A DNA stretch of 64,000 bases from Sepioteuthis lessoniana (GCA_963585895.1 OY757904.1:20950217-21014216), one strand, 5' to 3'; shown: positions 21,076 through 32,592, counted from the stretch's first letter. The notes: generated by a model not told the origin, from the sequence alone. Numbers and translations: made by a program.

Positions 21076-21155
21076 ACAACTGTCTTTCTGTAAGGATGGC
21101 TTTGATATTAAATAAGCCATGAATGTTGATATGCCACTAAACAAAGAAACCAAGC
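20885..21155 (+). mobile_element. SINE-A with internal (TA)n
   Basis: Head ctatggtgtatttgctaaac, B box ggttcgaatccc, central gctataggtcaaataatg block, tail gatattaaataagcc...gttgatatgcc. A (TA)n run at 21035-21073 sits inside and is bracketed by the 14-bp repeat ccacaactgtcttt (21021-21034, 21074-21087). Confidence 0.82.
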
Positions 21156-21159
21156 GAGT

Positions 21160-21615
21160 TTTAACAAGTTGTTTTAAATGATAGTACCCCAAACGTGTGT
21201 CTTATATACGAGCCAATGCAGTCACTACTACTCTATGGGAAAGTTTTGGTGGGTGATTTTTCTGTCTTTTTTACAAGTTTTTGGCTTCTTTTTATAATAT
21301 TTGGTCCTGTTTCTCTTTGTAATTCTTTATTTCTTGGGGAAATAAATAGAAGAGCATCTTTTAAATAAAGATCAATCTCTTCTTAAAGTGCTTCGAGGGT
21401 TTATTCAATTTATAATAAAAAAATTTTTCTCGTTTTCTATGTATTCCAGAAATGGAAATGAATTGGTGAAATCGATTCCCTAATGATAGTAAAATGGATT
21501 GAGTGTGAAGGATTTTATTGTAGCCTAAACTTTAATAACTAAAAAGTCTCATTTTGATTAAACATCTGATGTGGAAATTTTCGATAGCAAATCAATTTAC
21601 AAACCTGAGGTTATA
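21160..21615. other. No gene seen
   Basis: AT-rich; nothing recognised. Confidence 0.7.
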
Positions 21616-21619
21616 TTGT

Positions 21620-22212
21620 TGTATAGTCATATGCAGAACACAACGACACAATGAAGACGAGCGACAAAGTTCTTAGAAAAATATACCTCTCACTTTATTT
21701 AAAAGGTTTGTGTGTGAGAGAGAGTTGGAGACCGAACAGAACTACAACATATTGACCCCCCCCCACTCTTATGGCCATCAGTGTTGTGTCTTTCTCGTTC
21801 TCCAGGGCTGCTCAACCGGAGGCCTGGAGGCCCAGCTTTCTACTGAGTGCTGGCTTTCTCTACCACATCTTGTCACCAACGGGTCTGGTCTCCAAACTGG
21901 TCTCCAAACTAACTGGCTTCCTGTCTTCACCGAGTTATATAATAGTTCAATCGCCCACTCAATATATTTGGAATGGCATGTTTGATCGTCATCAAGCGGA
22001 AATAACTGTCATGCAGTTCACAGGTCACTCTCTTCCGGTGCATCAGTCTATGACTGTACCATGGGATTTTACCTTGTCCCATATTGTCAGCCAAGCTCGC
22101 CTACGCGATTTCTTCCCATAATTGCCATCGGAATGTGTCACTTCCGCCGTCTTTGGAATGGCATGTTTGGCCGGGTCGAAGGTTAATATACAACAATATT
22201 CTGAATATCGTT
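21620..22212 (+). mobile_element. Rep-F copy
   Basis: Same order of blocks as 8060-8720: tagaaaaatatacctctcactttatt, ttgacccccc, ctggctttctctaccacatct, atcgtcatcaagcggaaata, ctcttccggtgcatcagt, ending near ggccgggtcgaaggtt. No coding frame could be assigned. Confidence 0.62.
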
Positions 22213-22404
22213 TTATGAACCAACCAACTTAATCTTGAATTGCAACAAAAACAGAATATGTACCAAGGTCACCTGATTGACAGGTTGTTTAATTTTAAAT
22301 AAATTTTCGAGTATAGATATTTTGAAGCGTGTAAACAAGTGAACAGGACGACGCAATAGGTAAAGCCTGGTCTGGATTTATGTATTTATATATTTATCCC
22401 CCTC

Positions 22405-22690
22405 CCCAGCTCAACCAGGATGTGACACAAAGCCAATTTTTCGAACGGAGTTTAACAGGTTTGAATTCAGAATTTTCTTTCTCCTAGATGTGTAGCCATA
22501 CCAACGTTAAAGAGCATAGTTTGCCTTGCCGTTTATCCATAGCTGGAGGGAGAACAAGAGGATTCACACCATTCGAAAGGGTATTAGTGCAATGTGAAAT
22601 ACAAAAATCCTCGTCTAGGATTTAAACTGGGATCGGTGTGTTCATTTCCTACAACGGTAACCGTTACATTGCGAACGTCTCCATGGATTC
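22405..22690 (-). mobile_element. SINE-B (minus)
   Basis: Reverse of SINE-B from the tail (aggatgtgacacaa, gcggagtttaacaggtttg complement order) to the head (cctacaacggtaaccgttacattgcg). Moderately diverged. Confidence 0.82.
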
Positions 22691-22717
22691 ATGTATATAT
22701 GTATAGATTTACTAATT

Positions 22718-22840
22718 CTTTTGACACGAGCAGGAAGGTCAATTTTTAAGCGGATTTTGGTTTGAATTTAGAGTTTTCTTTTTCCTTTATTGGTTGCCTA
22801 ACTCACGCTAAAGAACCTAGTCTATCCAAGTCTATCAAAG
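22718..22840 (-). mobile_element. SINE-B 3' fragment (minus)
   Basis: Only the 3' half is left: aggtcaatttttaagcgg, gaatttagagttttc and acctagtcta blocks. Confidence 0.7.
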
Positions 22841-23165
22841 TCATTACACATTAGCAACGGTAATCTAAACTTTAATCCACGACGAAACTTAAACATTATT
22901 CTCTGAATCTGGCTCCTAGTTATGAATATTGAGCCCTTATCTTTCAATGAAGATTGAACTCACCGTAATGTTGGTTTGGCAAATATTGCTAGCTAAACAT
23001 TGACTGTTGTTCAAGCACCTAAGTCTTTTTTAAAGAAAAGAAAATGATTCCTTGTGAGCATTTTTACTATTATCAAAATGTCTATTCCTGTTTAAATCAG
23101 CTTATTATTTTATCAAATCTATCTACGTACATCAAACTTATTCTTACTTTTGGTTTATATATATA
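22841..23165. other. No gene seen
   Basis: AT-rich; nothing recognised. Confidence 0.7.
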
Positions 23166-23169
23166 TATC

Positions 23170-23415
23170 ATCATGTCACGCTGTTTGCACGGATTTCCTT
23201 GACTATCTATCTATCTATCTATTCGTCCCAATCATCCATCGCGTTTGCCAGGTCTTCTAGACTACATCCTACGTCCTTAAAGAGATGTATACATATCACC
23301 ATCATCATCATGTCACGCTGCTTGCACGGATTTCCTTGACTATCGATCTCTCCATTCGTCCCTATCATCCATCGCTTTTGCCAGGTCTTCTAGACTACAT
23401 CCCATGTCCCAAAAG
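23170..23415 (-). mobile_element. LINE-J 3' end, tandem duplicate
   Basis: The LINE-J terminus (minus words EDLAKAMDDRD and the ATG tail) occurs twice, at about 23170-23287 and 23305-23415, in the same direction. A (TAT/CTAT)n run sits in the first copy. Confidence 0.75.
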
Positions 23416-23418
23416 AGC

Positions 23419-23446
<28 letters not shown>

Positions 23447-23451
<5 letters not shown>

Positions 23452-24695
23452 GTAAATGTAGATATTGTGCTGATAGAAACGAAACGATCAATCACATAAT
23501 AAGCGAATGCGGCAAATTAGCACAGAAGGACTATAAGACTAGACACGACAGGGTGGTCAAGGTGATCCACTGGGAGATGTGCAAGGAATCTAAATTTGAC
23601 CAAACGAATAATTAGTATATGCACAACCCAGCATCTGTCCTGGAGAATGACGCACATAAACTCCTATGGAACTTTGACATACAGACGGATCACTTAATCC
23701 CGGCCAGAAGACCAGAACTTATAATAATCAACAACAAAAAATAGAGATCTTGCAAAACTGTAGACTTTGTTGTCCCGGCTGACCACAGAATAAAACTGAA
23801 AGAAAGTGAAAAGAAGGATTAGTACCTTAACTTTGTTAGGAAATGGGGAAAAAAACATTTTTATGGAACATGAAGGTGACAATTTTACCAGAATACTTAA
23901 AAGAGTCGTGGAGACTTGAGGTAAAGTGCTGTCACTCAAACTCCTGTGAAAAACCATCAGCCAAAACTGATGTGAAAAACTCTCAAGGAGTAAATAATAA
24001 TATAGGCTATGTTGTGATAGCGATTAAACAGTTATTCGTATAATGCAGCAAACTGGTACAAAAGAAATGTAAGACTAGGCATGAGTGGGTTGCAAAGGTG
24101 ATCCAATGGGAACTGTGCAAAAGATTAAAACTTGACCATACTGACTAATGGTATATGCACAAACCAGAATCTGTTCTAAAAAATGTGACTCATAATATTC
24201 TTTAAGATTTTGTGATACAAAATAATCTCAAATTCTGGATCTGTACACAAGACCTAGTGTCAATTAACTGGAAAAAAGGAACTCTTCATCTTGTAGAACT
24301 TGCCCCTCCAGAATACCATTGAGTAAAAATAAAAGAAATGGAAAAAATATACTAATACCTGAACCTTGCAAGGGATCTGAAGAAATTGAGAAACATGAAA
24401 GTGAGGGTGATATCAATTGTTGTTAGTACACTTGGAATGGTCCCCAACATGAAGGTAACAATTTTACCAACCGTGATTGGTGCTTTTGGTATAGTCACCA
24501 AAGGATTATTAAAGGAACTGGAGGACTTGAAGGTTGGAGGACGAGTGGAGACCATTCAAACTACAACATTATTGAGAACGTCCAAAATACTGAGAAGAGT
24601 CCTGGAGACTTGAGGAGACTTGCTGTCACTCAAACTCCAGGGAAAAACCATCAGCTAAAACTGATGAGAAAAACTCTCAAGGAGTAAGTAATAAT
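23447..24695 (+). mobile_element. LINE-R composite: two C-terminal units in tandem
   Basis: Unit 1 (23447-24000) reads VDIVLIETKRSIT (frame with stops), the knuckle region, WEMCKESKFD, LWNFDIQTDHLIPARRPELIIIN, and DFVVPADHRIKLKESEKKD; the PE/D...D spacing matches the restriction-like endonuclease of this LINE type. It ends tctcaaggagtaaataataa, and unit 2 (24001-24695) restarts in the knuckle region and runs to the AAT tail. The unit1/unit2 joint is the same as at 9880-9900 on the minus strand. Both units are broken by stops. Confidence 0.75.
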
Positions 24696-24886
24696 AATAA
24701 AACAGGATAAAAACTCAGGTTTTAAATAGTAGCTCGCATGAGGGTCGACAGTGTGAATCTCTTAGTTGTGAGTTTTTATTTTATCATATAAATGAAATAA
24801 ATTATGATAATTGTTCCGCATTTTTTTGCATCAGGAGCTATAAAGAATTAATTATTTAAAATGCTTTTAGTGCTAAATTTTAATCA

Positions 24887-24918
<32 letters not shown>

Positions 24919-25165
24919 ACACTTCAACATCTCAGTGGAATCTGAAAACAATGTCTCATTCTTAACCTTGACACTGGTTAGAGAATTGTCAAAAGCGCTT
25001 GGATTATCAGTAAAAGATAATGAGGAGTTCCCTTAAGCCTGATATAAGATCCGCTCTAAAATAAAAACGAGTTAAGTTGAAATTTTAAAAAATAATTAGG
25101 TGTTCTTTATTCGTATTCCATAGATAGATCGTGTATCAAGAATTTATCGGTTATCCAGGAAACAT
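24696..25165. other. No gene seen; (TA)n at 24891-24918
   Basis: AT-rich unique-looking DNA; (TAGA)n at 25166-25190 follows. Confidence 0.7.
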
Positions 25166-25202
25166 AGATAGATAGATAGATAGATAGGAACAAAAGAGAG
25201 AG

Positions 25203-25703
25203 ATAGGTCTGGTTATTTGTTTTACAGCATATCAACTCTTAATGGTTATCTAATGCCTAATCCTATTAATACATATGTATGATTTGTAAGTAAATTATTT
25301 GTAGGCAACTTTGTTTTAAAACAAGTTAGATTTCATTTGTCTGCACACAGTTAAATGGTTTCAAGTATTACAATTTAACATTATTAATTCTAATAAAGTT
25401 TTCCGATCTAATTTGAAATAGATTATTTGTTCGCACGCAATTAAATGGTTACAAGTATAGTGAATGATTAAATAGTTTTAGTTGACCCATCGATATGACC
25501 CCAACAGGAACTACCACTCCAAATCAGAATGGACCTGGAAGTAATAGCAATGAAAGGATACTCTACATTCCCCAAAGCTTCAAGTCTGGAGCCTCGTCAT
25601 TAGATACTTTTGCGTTATACAAAGGATACTCGTTGTAGGGCGTCTTACCTGTCTGCAAAGGTGCATTCAGCGTATTCTGCGGGCCAAGCTGACTGGGCAG
25701 ATA
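25203..25703 (-). mobile_element. Rep-E variant (minus)
   Basis: Tail at 25215-25260 (cagcatatcaactctt), variant tandem units with cacagttaaatggtttcaag, and head blocks (agaatggacctgg, ctcgtcattagat, ctgcaaaggtgcattcagcg). The same variant occurs at 32115-33830. Confidence 0.7.
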
Positions 25704-25734
25704 GATAGACAGATAGAGAGATAGATAGATTCAC

Positions 25735-26080
25735 TTCAGAACATGCCATTAGTCTTTGACTTTTCGTTTGGTGGCCTTTAATTTTGATAAAAGGATGACG
25801 TTTCTGTTGCGTTAAATCTTGTTGCTAATGTCTTTTATTGGCTACGCATTCTTTTGTCTATGTTTATTTTTAAGAGAAGGGGTGAAAGAGAGAAAGAAAG
25901 AGAGAGGGGGGCGTTAAAATCAATACCTACTCAATATTCTTTTGTTTTTACAACAAAAATCTTTTTTTTAAATCTTTTTTTACCAAATGTTACAGTATGA
26001 GACTATTAGATCAGTTCGCTTTTATTCACCGATAAACTGTTTGTAACAAGTTTTATCCTTTACTTAAAACACGATTCAAC
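25735..26080 (+). repeat. Rep-H copy
   Basis: Shares with 31685-31995, in the same order: attagtc-ttgact, ttttaatt, ggctacgcattcttttgtcta, aaaatcaatact, aaatgttacag, atcagttc and gataaactgt. Both copies are followed at once by a TA/TG/CA microsatellite. Family unknown. Confidence 0.68.
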
Positions 26081-26112
26081 GGTTTGAAGTATTTGTTTTA
26101 TCTATTTGTTTA

Positions 26113-26125
26113 CACACACGCACAA

Positions 26126-26201
<76 letters not shown>
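26113..26201. repeat. (CA)n(TA)n microsatellite
   Basis: CA run switches to a TA run of about 50 bp. Confidence 0.95.
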
Positions 26202-26204
<3 letters not shown>

Positions 26205-26205
<1 letters not shown>

Positions 26206-26890
26206 GAGAAAATACATGGAAAAGATCCAAGATACGGCTCTAACTGAATCAGCGTGGATCTGGTAATCCCACAGAGCGACAACAATCTGACAAAGTCTGG
26301 TAGTGTCGTGAGATACTGCTAGGGCGCTCTAGGTTAGTGGTAATGATGCTTCGGCCCCGAAACCACGCCTGAACCCAGAGTCATCATCTGATAAAGGCTT
26401 TGTTAGAAGCAATGCTGTTGTATAAACATCAGTTATTGTATGATACCAACTATATATAGTACAATTGGATGGAAACTCAAACTCGGTTAAGTCGTCATAA
26501 TAAATTTATTTCGGCGGAGAATATTATTATACTCTCCGTCTCTTCAGATGACTATTTACATGCTTCTCTCAAGTCGGAGAGTAGCAAATGTAGAGTTACA
26601 GTTCGCATTCAGAAGATAAAGTATGGGTTGTGTATATTTTGTGAACTTAGAACCGTGGGTTGCTTCAGCAGTCTCACGTTGAGATTAGTTGAATAGTGAA
26701 TTTGATCCTCACTGAGTGCAGAGTTTGGACTGCTCAAAATATGGGACCGTGATCCAAACTAGGTTTACAGAATAAGAGTTAAGCGTTCGTGACCTAGTTT
26801 AGAGACTCTTTATTACTGTGTCGTGAATTCTAGGTTCATTAAGTGCATTGCACTAATGAACGGCATTTGTAATCTGCGGCTGTGTCATTA
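26205..26890. other. No gene seen
   Basis: Less AT-rich than its neighbours. Contains a short inverted pair ctccg...cggag around 26515-26580, but no frame or repeat family was recognised. Confidence 0.6.
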
Positions 26891-26894
26891 CTGC

Positions 26895-27300
26895 TGAATG
26901 GATGCACCACTATGTTAGCACTATTGTATAGGTGCACCACAAAAGGCGTGAAGAAAAAGCTACATGGGAACTACACAAGAATGTTGCGTGCTATTTTGAA
27001 CAAATCGTGGAAGCAGCACCCAACAAAATAGTAGCTGTACGGCCACTTACCCCCTATCTCACAAACCATCCAAGTAAGATAAACGAGACGAGCAAGTGAA
27101 ATAAGGACGAACTCAAAAGCTCCTACACATTGATGCGCCAGGATTGGTCGAACAACAAGGATTTATAAATATGTTCTGTACGAACTTTAAATGTAGTCTA
27201 AAGGACCTGTTAGGAGCAGTATACGATAGGGATGGATCGCGAGAGAGAATCAAAGAACCCCATGCTGTCAGTACCCTTTGAGGATGATGATGTTCACTTA
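26895..27300 (+). mobile_element. LINE-J C-terminal fragment
   Basis: Plus frames read KKKLHGNYTRMLRAILNKSWKQHPTK, QLYGHLPPISQTIQVR and, with stops, the GH..WR region and the ATG tail. The HPTK-QLYGHLPP stretch is the cleanest version in the window. Confidence 0.85.
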
Positions 27301-27945
27301 TAACCTTGTGTTATGTACCCCACAACAGATTGCAGGAGCTGAACTGCCCAGAAATAAATATGTAACAAAAGGAACATAGATCTAGCAGATCCCATTTTTC
27401 AGGAGATTTAAAAACCATGGGTGTGGTCCTGTATTTGGGGGTAGCGGATCCAAAATACTGATGACCATTTCTTCAAGTATAGATTTTTCATTGTTTCGAT
27501 GTTTCCATTTTTATTTCTTGTTTTTTGTTTTTTTGGTTGTTGGTTTTTTTTTGGTTTTTTTGTTTTTTTGTCGTTTTGTTTTGTTTTTGTTCTTTCTTTT
27601 TCAGGCCTGTTGAAAAGTTAGCTTTCGAGTCTCTTATTATTAAGGTATAAAGTTATCTTTTGCGAACTGTCCTATCTTCTTCTAAACTAGAACCTAATCC
27701 CATTTTCGAGGCTCTGACCCTTCATCTCAGGGATGCAACTACTCTATGACAGCAACAGAGAAAGACACGCTTGATCGCGAAAGACTCACGGATCTCGGCC
27801 AGAACAGCTAGCAACCGTCGCCCATTTCCATATATTTCAACAGCCTCAATAACTGAATAAATAAACAACGGAAGGTCCAATATTTGAGGCGAGTTGTGTT
27901 TTTATATTTGTTTTCTTTGACTTAATTAATAGCCCTTCATATATC
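27301..27945. other. No gene seen
   Basis: Includes a T/G homopolymer-rich stretch at 27510-27600. Nothing recognised. Confidence 0.65.
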
Positions 27946-27949
27946 CACA

Positions 27950-28100
27950 TATACAAGGCTGTTTGCATTTCATATTGCACTAATACCCAAGGGAAAGGTA
28001 AACATCTAACAATTCTCCCTCCAGCTATGAGTAAATCATAGAGCAGAGTGGATACATTAACTTTGATATGGAAACCCGACTAGAAGGAAAACTCTAGATT
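27950..28100 (+). mobile_element. SINE-B fragment
   Basis: Central block only: gcatttcatattgcactaat, ctccagctatgagtaaatc and aggaaaactctagatt. Confidence 0.7.
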
Positions 28101-28109
28101 AAAACTCTT

Positions 28110-28735
28110 ACTCAGTCGGCTGGGGCTGTAGAATACACCGACTGCGCCTCTGCAAAGAGATAAAACACCCCCAGCGAGTGTCCTGAATGACTCTAAAGAA
28201 TCTGATGGCGAGATTTCAGTGATGCTGTAGCTTTGGGGAATGTGGAATACACCTTCATTCCCATCCCTCCCAGGTCTATTCTGCCCCGGTGTAGTAGCAC
28301 CTGATAGGGCCCTATCGATGCGTCAAATAGAACTAAACTGCACATTTCTGTAAAACTGAACTGCTTGAAATAAAACTGTTTTGACATGTAAACTGCGTAC
28401 TTATGATAAACTGAATTGTTTGAAATAGAACTGTTTTTTAGATTGAAACTGTACAACACTAAACTGAATTGTTTGAAATAGAACTGTTTTGACATTTAAC
28501 CGTGTGTTAACAAAATCTATTCTTATAATTAACTAAATTGTTTTAATTAGAACTGTTTGACTAAAAAGAATAGCTTGAAATACAAATGTTTTGCAAATTA
28601 AACTGTGTAATTATGCTAAACTGAATTGTTTAAAATAGAACTGTTTATTTGTATAAAAATGGATTGGGCATTAAATAACTTTCAAAGGTTGATATGTTAT
28701 AAAACCCAAACAAATAAACAAACAAACCTATTAAA
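28110..28735 (+). mobile_element. Rep-E, near full length
   Basis: Head ggctgtagaatacaccgact, middle aatctgatggcgagatttc, gtagcacctgatagg; six or so aaactgaattgtttgaaata units; tail ttgggcattaaataact...ggttgatatg with AAAC-rich end. Confidence 0.88.
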
Positions 28736-28854
28736 CTCTCAAAAGAATTAACGTTGTGTTTAATAAATACATATTTGCGTATATCCAGCAAAGGCTAAAA
28801 CTGCCATGGCTTTCTACTCCTATGATTACATGCAACGTCAAAATACTTAACGTT

Positions 28855-28925
28855 CTATATAGCAGCGGCTGTTTCTGGCATGTTTCAGACGCTATTTGAT
28901 GCAGATAGCAGTCATCGGTCGCAAC
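28855..28925 (+). repeat. Rep-I copy 1
   Basis: gctgtttctggcatgttt...gcagtcatcggtcgcaacac. The second copy is at 29463-29545; LINE pieces lie between them. Confidence 0.6.
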
Positions 28926-29025
28926 ACCAGGTCTTCTAGATTACATCCTATGTCCGTACAGAGCTGTTGTAAGTTCTTGTTGGTCGGCCAACACAAGCAC
29001 GTCTGTCTGAAGGAGTCCATAAGAT
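28926..29025 (-). mobile_element. LINE-J 3' fragment (minus)
   Basis: aggtcttctagattacatcc block on the plus strand is the complement of the LINE-J terminus. (TAGA)n follows at 29026-29050. Confidence 0.65.
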
Positions 29026-29095
29026 AGATAGATAGATAGATAGATAGATATTTCAAATCTGTAACAGAATAGTAATAATAATATTAACGATGTAT

Positions 29096-29375
29096 CAAGA
29101 AAGGAGGGAGGAATAGGACTTGCCAGCATTGAAAACAGCGTTGACGCATCGATACAACAACTCAAGGACTACATAGAAAAGCACGAAGGAGGACTGATTA
29201 CAGCCACCAGAAACGATGCCGACAACACGGTGGCCAACAGAATGACAGTAACTAGAAAATCATATCAAGGCAAGAATAGATAAGACGCAACAAAATAGCA
29301 AATGTAGATAATGTGCTGATAGAAACGAAACGATCAATCACATAATAAGCGAATGCGGCATTTAAGCACAGAATA
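29096..29375 (+). mobile_element. LINE-R internal fragment with deletion
   Basis: Open plus frame GGIGLASIENSVDASIQQLKDYIEKHEGG then LITATRNDADNTVANRMTVTRKSYQ, the segment before the knuckle in LINE-R. It then jumps to the DATK...MC knuckle region, so about 60-70 codons are missing. Identifies LINE-R better than the other copies do. Confidence 0.8.
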
Positions 29376-29462
29376 CTTAAAATACTTCTATGTGTTAGGC
29401 ATCCTTGTTCACAGTATTACCTGTCAATCCAGAGATCTTGATACACATTTCCGTAAGTCAGA

Positions 29463-29545
29463 ATCAACATAGCAGCAGCTGTTTCTGGCATGTTTGAGTC
29501 GCTATACGATTCAGATAACAATCATCGGTCGCAACACCATATAAG
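29463..29545 (+). repeat. Rep-I copy 2
   Basis: Matches 28855-28925 across gctgtttctggcatgttt and atcggtcgcaacacca. Confidence 0.6.
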
Positions 29546-29695
29546 GATACAAATAAGAAAAATCTAAAAAAAACAGCCGACTGAACAGTATTAGGGTGAG
29601 TCATAATTTTTGCTGTATTTTGGTACGTGCTAGTTCGCGGCACGTATTTCACGTGATCGAAACATTTCAAAGCATGGGAGACACCTGCTGTGGTT

Positions 29696-29967
29696 GATCA
29701 TATTTACCAACCCCTCCGCTCAGGCAAGGTCAATTTTTAAGCGGAGTTTAACATGGTTTGATTTCAGAGTTTTCCTTCTCCTAGACTAGTTGCCTCACCT
29801 AGTCTGTCCTACTATTTACCCATAGCTGGAGGGAGAATAATTGGATTCATACCTTTCCCAAGGGTATTAGTACTATGTGAAAAGCAATCAGTCTTGTCCA
29901 AGATTTGAACTCGTATCGCCGTGTCCATTTCCTGCGACGATAACCATTACACTACGGGCACCTCCGT
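29696..29967 (-). mobile_element. SINE-B (minus) in MITE
   Basis: Full SINE-B from atatttaccaacccctccgc to cactacgggcacctccg, bracketed by ctgctgtggtt at 29685-29695 and 29968-29978. Confidence 0.9.
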
Positions 29968-30032
29968 CTGCTGTGGTTAATAGTATCGTGGTAGTTGGTG
30001 CACTGACACGTTGTGCATTGCTTCACTCTTTG

Positions 30033-30275
30033 TTTGGTTTGGTTTCTTTATTTAATGGCATATCAACCCTTGTAGGTTATTTAATGCCAAAGCCATCCTT
30101 CTAGAAGAACAGAAATAATATTATTTAGCCCATAGCTGGGAGGATAAGGGGGTTCATACCTTTCCCAAGGGTATTTTGTCCGAAAGTAAAGGTAATAGAG
30201 TGACTGGAATTCGAACTCGCTAACTCCGATTCCACAGTCCATCGCTTTAATCGTCACACCACAAGGACACCTCCC
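30033..30275 (-). mobile_element. SINE-A (minus) in MITE
   Basis: Tail first (tggtttggtttctttatttaa, catatcaacccttgtagg), then the central block and the head caccacaaggacacctcc. Bracketed by gcttcactctttg at 30020-30032 and 30276-30288. Confidence 0.92.
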
Positions 30276-30689
30276 GCTTCACTCTTTGTGAAAGCTGGAC
30301 AGATGCATGTGCAACATCCGAGAACATAGGATTCATGAGTTCGAACTGGGCCATAACACCGCTGAAGCAAACAAAAAACATTCGTTCAGCAAAATGTGAA
30401 GGTGCAGTTGATTACAGTAGAGCAACTAGAAGAAGAAATATCATTCAGATTGCCTGAACTTCGAAAATTAAGCAAGCTCGGTTAAGCCGAAAAGCATAGA
30501 TTCCTACACTTTGCTCTAGGTCATAGAGGTAAAGTAGCATTCGGAGAGTATCAGGCGAGCTCAGCATCTCTCAATCCAGGGTGGTTCTGTACCTTCACAA
30601 CCTTTGGAACAAAAGCATCCGAAACTGCCGAATTGTGCCTCACGTACGACTAAAATATTGCAAAACGTTTGACTCACCCTTGTATCTTA

Positions 30690-31680
30690 CGAACAACTAG
30701 GTTAAAAAAAAATAGGCTTCACACTCGAACTCACGTTCAGTTCTCATTAACTATAAGGTAACCCCCTAAAGTCAAACTCTTTTAAACACCTGCATTAAAT
30801 AACACCTTTATCTTTTAACGGCAAAATAATTATTCAGCTTTTGTAGAAACCCGTAACTAATCTAAATAAATGGAAATGAATTTTTAATTATATACACACA
30901 TATATAAATAAATATTTGATGTTTTTATTTATTCTTTATTTTTTATATTAAAATAATCACAAAAATATATAATTTCATGATATATAAATTAATTACATTA
31001 TAATATATTCGCTCCGTCTAATTAAATACTTATTACTACAACTCTGCGTCTCTCTTATGCTTTCTCAGTATCTAGATGCATCTTTCATTCTATGACCTTG
31101 TCTCTATGCCGAGCGTGTATGCCATCTTAACCTAAAATGAATTTTTTTAAAAATGCCATTAGATTAAATAATGCTGTTTTATCAATCCTAGAAATGTCCG
31201 CTTGCTTCAAAGTTATACAGTTATGAAAAATCATTCAATCACTCAGCTTTGATGGATTGGACAAGACACATCCATCCACCCCTTCTGGTCGCAAGACTTT
31301 TTGGTCTAAAAGTTGAGCCTTTGAATATCTACCAGGAATCGATACGTTATTGTTGTTTTTGAAACCATTACAAACTGGAGACTACTTTGGGGACTCTGAA
31401 AGGAAATTTTAATCCACTATTCTTTCTTTTTAAATCATTCCTTTCAAACAGGATTATATTTGTGTCCATTGTTCGTTAGCTGTCTACTGAGTTCACTTTT
31501 ACCGACTGTAGCAGACTTGATTGGAAGACACGGCTTACATCTCACTGTTTAATCTATTTATACCTATCGCTTCTTGTTATCTTACCTTTCTTCGCATTCC
31601 GTTCCTTCTGTGTGTTTCTATGTTGATTTTAACTCCATTTTTGCTTCGTTTTGTTTTATTCTTCTCAAAGTTTCATTTAT
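30690..31680. other. No gene seen
   Basis: AT-rich, especially 30880-31030. No element recognised. Confidence 0.65.
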
Positions 31681-31684
31681 GTTC

Positions 31685-31995
31685 ACTTAAAATCATGCTA
31701 TTAGTCGTTGACTTCTTGTTTGGTCGGCTTTTAATTCCGATAAGAGGCTCACGTTTCTCTTGCGTTAGATTTTGTTAATGTTTTTCATCGGCTACGCATT
31801 CTTTTGTCTACGCTTACTGTTATGAGAGATTAGAGAGTGGGACTTCAAAATCAATACTTACACAAGCTTTATTTTTTTAACAGAATAATTTTATCTTACT
31901 AAATGTTACAGACTATCAGATCAGTTCACTTTATACACAGATAAACTGTCTGTCACGAGTTCCATCTGTTGTTTAAAATGCGACTGAAAGCTTAG
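31685..31995 (+). repeat. Rep-H copy
   Basis: Direct-repeat partner of 25735-26080. Followed by (TA)n(TG)n at 32036-32110. Confidence 0.68.
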
Positions 31996-32032
31996 TTTTC
32001 ATCTAAATGCTACTAAAACTCTCATTACGCTT

Positions 32033-32035
<3 letters not shown>

Positions 32036-32096
<61 letters not shown>

Positions 32097-32110
32097 GTGT
32101 GTGTGTGTGT
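32036..32110. repeat. (TA)n(TG)n microsatellite
   Basis: TA run then TG run with a single CG interruption. Confidence 0.95.
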
Positions 32111-32114
32111 ATGT

Positions 32115-32445
32115 GTTGATTGGTTGATTGATTTTAAAGGCATATCTACTTGGCTAGGGCTATTTAATGCCTACAGTCTAGGAAACTACATACATTGTAA
32201 GTTTATAATTCTTTTTTTCTTTTTTTTTTTTTCGCATACGATATCATTATATATCAAGTATTCCTATCTTATATAAATACTTTGCAAATAGATCTATTTT
32301 ACCCATATATTGGACCGTAGATATTACCACCCCGGGTCAAAGTGGACCCGGGAGTAATGGCAATGTAGCGGTACTCCATACTCTCCAGAACTGAAATCTC
32401 ATCGTCAGATTCGGTTTAGTGTCAAGCTCAGAACATTGTATCTAA
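32115..32445 (-). mobile_element. Rep-E variant (minus), short
   Basis: Tail ggcatatctacttggctagg, almost no tandem units, head blocks gtcaaagtggacccgggagt and atctcatcgtcagattc. Confidence 0.65.
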
Positions 32446-32592
32446 TCAGGTTTGAACTCACAGCAGTAGTAATAATTTAGGTTTTTTCTTATTGCTATTT
32501 CTCTTTTTTTTTCCACTCAGTTGTATGATATCAAGTATTTTAATCTAATACAAATAATTTTCACACTGTTATATGATTCCAAGTATTCCTAT

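Larger units (their letters stand above)
29591..30682. mobile_element. Mariner-like MITE carrying two SINEs
   Basis: Both ends carry AGGGTGAGTCA in inverted orientation (29593-29603 and 30670-30680), with TTTTGC a few bases further in on each side, and both are bordered by TA (29589-29590, 30683-30684). That is the terminal layout of mariner-type DNA transposons. Removing the SINE-B at 29696-29967 and the SINE-A at 30033-30275 leaves about 550 bp with no clear transposase. Target-site duplications of both SINEs lie within it, so the order of events is MITE first, SINEs later. Confidence 0.72.

Noticed and set aside
26113..26201. Open frames made of IYIYIY, CVCVCV, LSLSLS, RERERE and similar runs over the microsatellites
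   Set aside because: Pure by-products of dinucleotide and triplet repeats; no start context, no domain.
28973..29050. CRISPR-like regular repeats
   Set aside because: Only simple tetranucleotide repeats and LINE remnants; no spacer-repeat pattern, and the genome is clearly animal.
30450..30485. Stretch gaacttcgaaaattaagcaagctcgg, here in parts, that recalls 5S rRNA
   Set aside because: Only one short block fits; the rest of a 5S gene is absent and the region is inside a MITE.
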